In this document: in pieces, positions 59,391-64,000 of the stretch
Layout: the number at the start of each line of letters is the position of its first letter
Position numbering within the stretch: position 1 is the stretch's first letter
DNA from: Saxidomus purpurata
Lineage: Eukaryota > Mollusca > Bivalvia > Venerida > Veneridae
Assembly: GCA_022818135.1 (NCBI GenBank)
Contig: JAFMSR010000008.1
Coordinates: 14,074,041 to 14,138,040 of the forward strand
Direction: 5' to 3'
DNA length: 64,000 bases
Notes under the pieces: generated by a model
Told to the model about the DNA's origin: nothing
What the model saw: the letters and a program-made list of their open reading frames with translations, nothing else
Databases searched by the model: none
Program-made: the position numbers and the translations under genes

Positions 59391-61555
59391 AAAAGTTTTT
59401 GAACTTTTTTATCATATACATCGCAATGCTTTGGGGGGATTTAAATACTGAATGTATTGTTACTCTAACTTCACAATACATACCGAATACTTACACGCAT
59501 TTAACGAAGTGATAGTTGTTATTTCGAACAAATAGTAAAGGGGTCACAGTATGTGAATTGATTCCTGTAAAAAGATGTATTATTGTTTTGTATAAATACT
59601 GTAGGCCTATTGCCGTCAGATATGTTGAAAAACAGTTGAGAAGACGTGTTTTTATGAAGCGATAGTTCAGAGTAGCATTCTCACGCCATACCATTTATGT
59701 AGTACCTTGTGTTATTATTTTGCTCATTAAAAACAATTTTGTCAGGTTTGATGCTTTGCAATTTGTACATTTAACAGAATGCGAAATAAGCTGAAGATAT
59801 GCATGTACTGTTCTTTTAAAATTTGGTACATTGTACTTAGTTTTAAGTAATTCAGACTGAGGGTGTCTCTTTGTTTTAGGTTTATAAAATCAAACAGAAC
59901 AAAACTGAACAAAAGTTTCTTGGTTTCCAACTTAAACATACAGTGTTTCTCGTCAATACATGAAGTAGTAATATTTAAAAATCAAGTATAAATTAAGAAC
60001 AGAAAACAATCAACAAAACAGTGAACAAAATTATACATGGCTTCTACCTTAGCAGGAATTTATTAAAAATACGCGACAAAAGCCTGCAAACTTTAAATTT
60101 ACCCTAATGGAAGGGATATTCTTAGTCGGTTTGACTTTTTTGAGTAACAATAATGTAGAAAATATATTGTATGATTAAATCATAAAAATTAATGGAATAC
60201 GTTTAGTTACATGAATGATGTACATCAAACTGTGTTTATAGTCTCAGGTACACGTTGTTACATTACAAGCGAAAATCTTTGTTACATTTTTATGGAATTT
60301 TAATTTTAAAACATGGTTAGTTTAAGAAACCGAAAGTTTTACACAATTTATATATAGAATATATTTTTTCATTGTGCATGCTCGGACAGAGTCCGTAGTT
60401 CCTATATTCGGAGGAATGAATTAGGATCAATCCCTACGTGCATGCGACGGACACACGTTTTTTTATCCTCTAAAAGAGGTTTGGGTTCGTGTGCGGCTGT
60501 CATTCCAATGAAGAATGTACGACTTTATCTGTAGAGTAGAGGAAATTAAATTCTGTAGTTTCTTCAAATCTGACGATTTTTCTTTAAACATAAAATTTGA
60601 ATTTCTACCTGCAGGTAAAGTCGGAGCATGCTATTTATTAGATGTTTAACTAGATATATTGTTTGCAATCGTCCTGTTAAAAATTGATCATCAATGTTGC
60701 CACGAAGTTAAACTGTTCACGTATTGTACATGTTTTAGAATGTTTGGATATGTTAATGACCATGTTATATACGTCATGTCATTTATGTGATAATAGCATA
60801 GTAAATAAAACGAAAGATTTTCATGATTCTACACTACATGTATATTCAATAGGACTAAAATGAGTCGATTTTCTAGTGTAAATCACTTTCCCATGTGTTC
60901 TTTATAAGGCACCCTTTGAAGGTTAATGTCATTATAGCAATCATTTTGCTCGGGATTCAAATATTTTAATTTGTTTTGCCTTGCGTACGTTATCTAACCA
61001 CATTCAAACAAGCTAGGACAAACTTTTAAGAGAACTTTTATTAAGTAGTGTTATTGATCAAATATAATATTGTATATAGTTTTAATGTACTTATATTGTA
61101 TTACAGTAAAGAAACATTTTATATTTTTTTCATTTAATACAAGGATTAGTTGCTAACAAGTTCCTCCTACATCTGACCGGCGCGAGATAACTGATATTTC
61201 AAAATGAAATAAAAACAAAGGCCTAATCGTGCCCTACTTTCCTTTTGGTAAACATGCATTCCTTTCCGCTATTTTTAATCGCTGAACAGTTAGCAACTGA
61301 AATGTTGGAACTTATTCTGAAAGTAACACATGGACTAACATGTATATTTAACTGCGTTTAATATTATACAGCTCTGTTTTGAATGACATTATATCAATAT
61401 TTTACTTGTATTTATGTATGTAAAATTTAATATATAGCGTAACCAAAATATTGTTCTAATAAAAAGTATTTGAAAGTAATTCGAGTGTTTTGTAAAGATG
61501 TACCAATAAGCAGGAATTCACGCCCAGTCTACCAACACATATCTTTCATAACATA
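59391..61555. other. no recognisable gene
   Basis: Mirror of 10601-12780. No supported feature. Confidence 0.45.
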
Positions 61556-61842
61556 GTCATTGTCAACAGTGCAGTAGCAATTAACAATGTCCAAGTGGCA
61601 AATAACAAGTGGCATGTCCCAACTAGCAATAAGTAAGTGGCAAGAAGCAAGTGGTAATTAACAGGTGGCATGTCCAAACCTGCAATTAGCAATAACCAAG
61701 TGGCATTAGCAAGTGACATATCCAACCTGTAAGCAAGTGGCAAGTAGCAAGTGGCAATTAGCAGGTTGCATTCCAAACCTGTAATTAGCAATAAGCAAGT
61801 GGCAATAAGCAAGTTGCAATTAGCAAATGGCATGTCCCAACC
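61556..61842. repeat. AGCAAGTGGCAA minisatellite (right arm)
   Basis: Complement of the array at 10326-10600, with a few more units. Confidence 0.8.
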
Positions 61843-62419
61843 CGCATTCCATAGAAATATGAACGGAACTTTGTATAATTAGTTTTCTAGGGTGACTATG
61901 AGTGAATTAAGAGTATTGTCGCGATCCGTGATCAAATATTTAAAGCACGCATGTCAGACATTAAGGCAAAAACATGATAAGGCGATGCGAAGGGACAATA
62001 ACACGATAAGACGATAGGACGATGCGAGTGGACGATGACACTATGCGAAGACATGATCTATCCTATCGTGTGGCAGTAACGGAACACCGTACTTTTTGGA
62101 CAATTGCATAAAATGCCCTATCAGTCAGATTATGAAATGTTCGTTAAAAGCAAATGATTGATACAAGTGGTGATACATTAAGCAAAGTTTGATATTTGGA
62201 GCGAAATGCTGGGGCTGCACCCAGGTCTTAGCTCTTGATTAGTCTTGGGTTAAGAAACCAAACTCATATCCAAACTTTAAAACCGATTTAAGGCATGATC
62301 CTTTTTGTATTCATAGAAGAATTATTAGCAAGTCGTTTATTGATACAAGTGACAGACGAGAGTATTTGAAATGAAAATGTACAATAAATAGCTTTTTTGT
62401 CTCACACCGTAAAAGGAAT

Positions 62420-62945
62420 GACAGGGACTCTTCGCTTACAGAGCGATTGCTCTACCGACTGAGCTTTCCGACCACCTACACAACTCTCAAATCCATAACC
62501 TTGACATTCTTCCCCACAATGTTCAAATACGTCCTTGAATTGTGTACCTTCAAATTAAGCAATTACGGGCGTCAGAGACTAACCATGCAATATCGTTTCG
62601 GTCCCATGTTTGGCGCCAAATTTGTCATAGGGTGAAAAAAATGTGCAGCCTGACTGAGATTCTAACTCGGAACTACTAGCTTTCATCGCACATGAGCTAT
62701 CCGGTTGCCTACACACCGCATTCCCAATTCGTTCTTTCCAACCACGCTGAAATACGTCCTAGATTTATAGTGAGTACCACAAAATTAAGCAAAAACAGGC
62801 GTCGGAGCCTTACTACATGTAACAAGAAAAGCTGTCACGGTGATGGGCGCCAAATGTCACAGGGCGATAAAAATGTACATCATGACGGGACTTGAACTCG
62901 CGTTCATCGTTTACAGGGCAAACGCTCAACCGACTGAGCTATCCG
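62420..62945 (-). repeat. three tandem tRNA-like units (right arm)
   Basis: Mirror of 9225-9745 with the same ~230-bp spacing. The minus-strand heads keep GCCGGATAGCTCAGTCGGTT at 62944 downward. Stem defects match those of the left arm. Confidence 0.7.
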
Positions 62946-63745
62946 GCCTTCTACACATCTTCTCCCACATTTATAATCAAGGACAAGTCCGTAACCGTAA
63001 CATTTGAACCATTGCCTGCACAATTACGATTAACAAGCTCTATTCACTTCAAGCACAATTTTTAAAAAGTAACGAATTAAAATGAAACGAGCTAATAGAG
63101 CATTGTGGAACAACACGACGTCTAGTAGACTTTAAAGACGATACTGGATCTCGTCTATTTTGCGCCTTGTATTTTAACTATAGGTGTATTCAAATCGTTT
63201 GTTTTATAGTTTGCAAACACAACTTTTATCTCATTCCCATTAAAGCACATGTATAGCGGAAATTAAACAGAAACAGAACCATTACAAGCAAGATGTTCAC
63301 TCACTGTTAGCAAGTAGCTGTGACCAACCCCGTATCACTATCTCCCTGGACTCATTTACATTACATGTCTATGTCTATGTTTTACTGCTCACAGTCGTTA
63401 ACGACGCGTTGTCTGTGACAGTTGTAAAATATAATTATGTGCATGGTTACGATAGATAAAAGTTAAAAAGACCTACAAAGACTATGTTTAAAACAACGTT
63501 CTAAGTAAGAAGTTGTGGGGCAGTCGCTCAACATAGATGTTAATGCTAGGGCTTGATTATACACGTATATGGACACAATTCAACAGTCGGATACTTCCAG
63601 GAAAACATGAATTTGTATGATACCGAGTGCTTCAGAATGGTATTTCTATTAGGTGACAGCACTAATTTAGATTTTAAAACATACTTATTTTTTAAGTGTT
63701 AATCCGTACCGTTCTTCGGAATATAAAAAAGATTGACGGGAGCGA
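62946..63745. other. no recognisable gene
   Basis: Mirror of 8415-9224. Nothing supportable. Confidence 0.45.
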
Positions 63746-64000
63746 ATTGACAAGAAACTCTATTTTTCGTGCAATATGCACCGATAAACACTAAGACAAT
63801 AAGTGGGAAGCTTCACTTGTCATCCAATGAACAGGTGTTATTTTACAATGTTAGCCATCAGGCGAACTGATGTAGGATAAAGACAAAAAGTTCTGCCAAC
63901 TAACACAAGGAGGACCCCCTTTTCAAACGACGGTTTCTTCTGTTTAAATACAGTACTCGTGCGAGAATAAAGAAGTAAAAACCTAAGATGCATGTCTTTC
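63746..64000. repeat. dispersed repeat at the window end
   Basis: Third copy of the block at 8148-8414, in reverse complement and truncated by the window edge. Confidence 0.85.

Larger units (their letters stand above)
39930..64000 (-). repeat. right arm of the ~24-kb inverted repeat
   Basis: Reverse complement of 8161-31856, continuous with the spacer and without gaps. It runs off the window end, so its true length is unknown. Arm-specific differences: a 160-bp module insertion at 56205-56364, a longer minisatellite, a poly-G tract at 48110-48180, and single copies of the two blocks that are duplicated in the left arm. Confidence 0.93.

Overview
This window is eukaryotic, AT-rich, repeat-dominated DNA with no convincing intact protein-coding gene. 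Several dispersed repeats look like families I know from bivalve molluscs. These include the AAGTAACAAAGGGCAATAACT-type repeat, the ACGGACGG-tailed repeat, TTAGCTCG..TATTCG termini, AAACAAGAGCTGTC termini and GATCATGATC..ACTGGTCGC modules. A marine bivalve, perhaps a venerid-type clam, is my best guess. That assignment rests on memory of repeat families, not on a search.

Layout. 1-1890: a 43/44-bp palindromic satellite with a 711-bp higher-order period. 1891-8147: sparse sequence with MITE-like elements, tRNA-derived SINE heads and a pair of ~200-bp inverted repeats. It is broken by a 500-N gap (2712-3211) whose two sides carry the same 171 bp. 8148-31856: left arm of a very large inverted repeat. 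31857-32356: a second 500-N gap. 32357 to about 38386: spacer holding a second copy of the satellite, foldback elements, a 1.6-kb CTACTG array and two weak ORFs. 38387-64000: the right arm, which pairs with the left arm in reverse complement from about 39930 to the window end.

Both arms carry the same elements in mirrored order: a trio of tRNA-like 230-bp units, a TTGCCACTTGCT minisatellite, a broken non-LTR reverse transcriptase fragment, a CTGTTA microsatellite, a long array of diverged exon-like modules interrupted by a ~62-bp minisatellite of about 4 kb, a tRNA-like unit, and a pogo/Tigger-like DNA transposon remnant. The left arm stops inside the pogo element at the gap. Either this is a real ~24-kb palindrome or two alleles were scaffolded head to head; the gap position and the unmerged overlap at the first gap make the second reading serious.

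The most intriguing content is the module array (about 16.8-28.4 kb on the minus strand; 43.6-55.3 kb on the plus strand). Successive diverged units have acceptor-like pyrimidine/CAG boundaries, 80-136 bp bodies with a GATCATGATC-type core, and GTACGT/GTAAG donor-like ends. The minisatellite inside it looks derived from one such mini-exon, each monomer reading MPTMWSSAG and ending in a GTAACT/GTACTT donor-like site.
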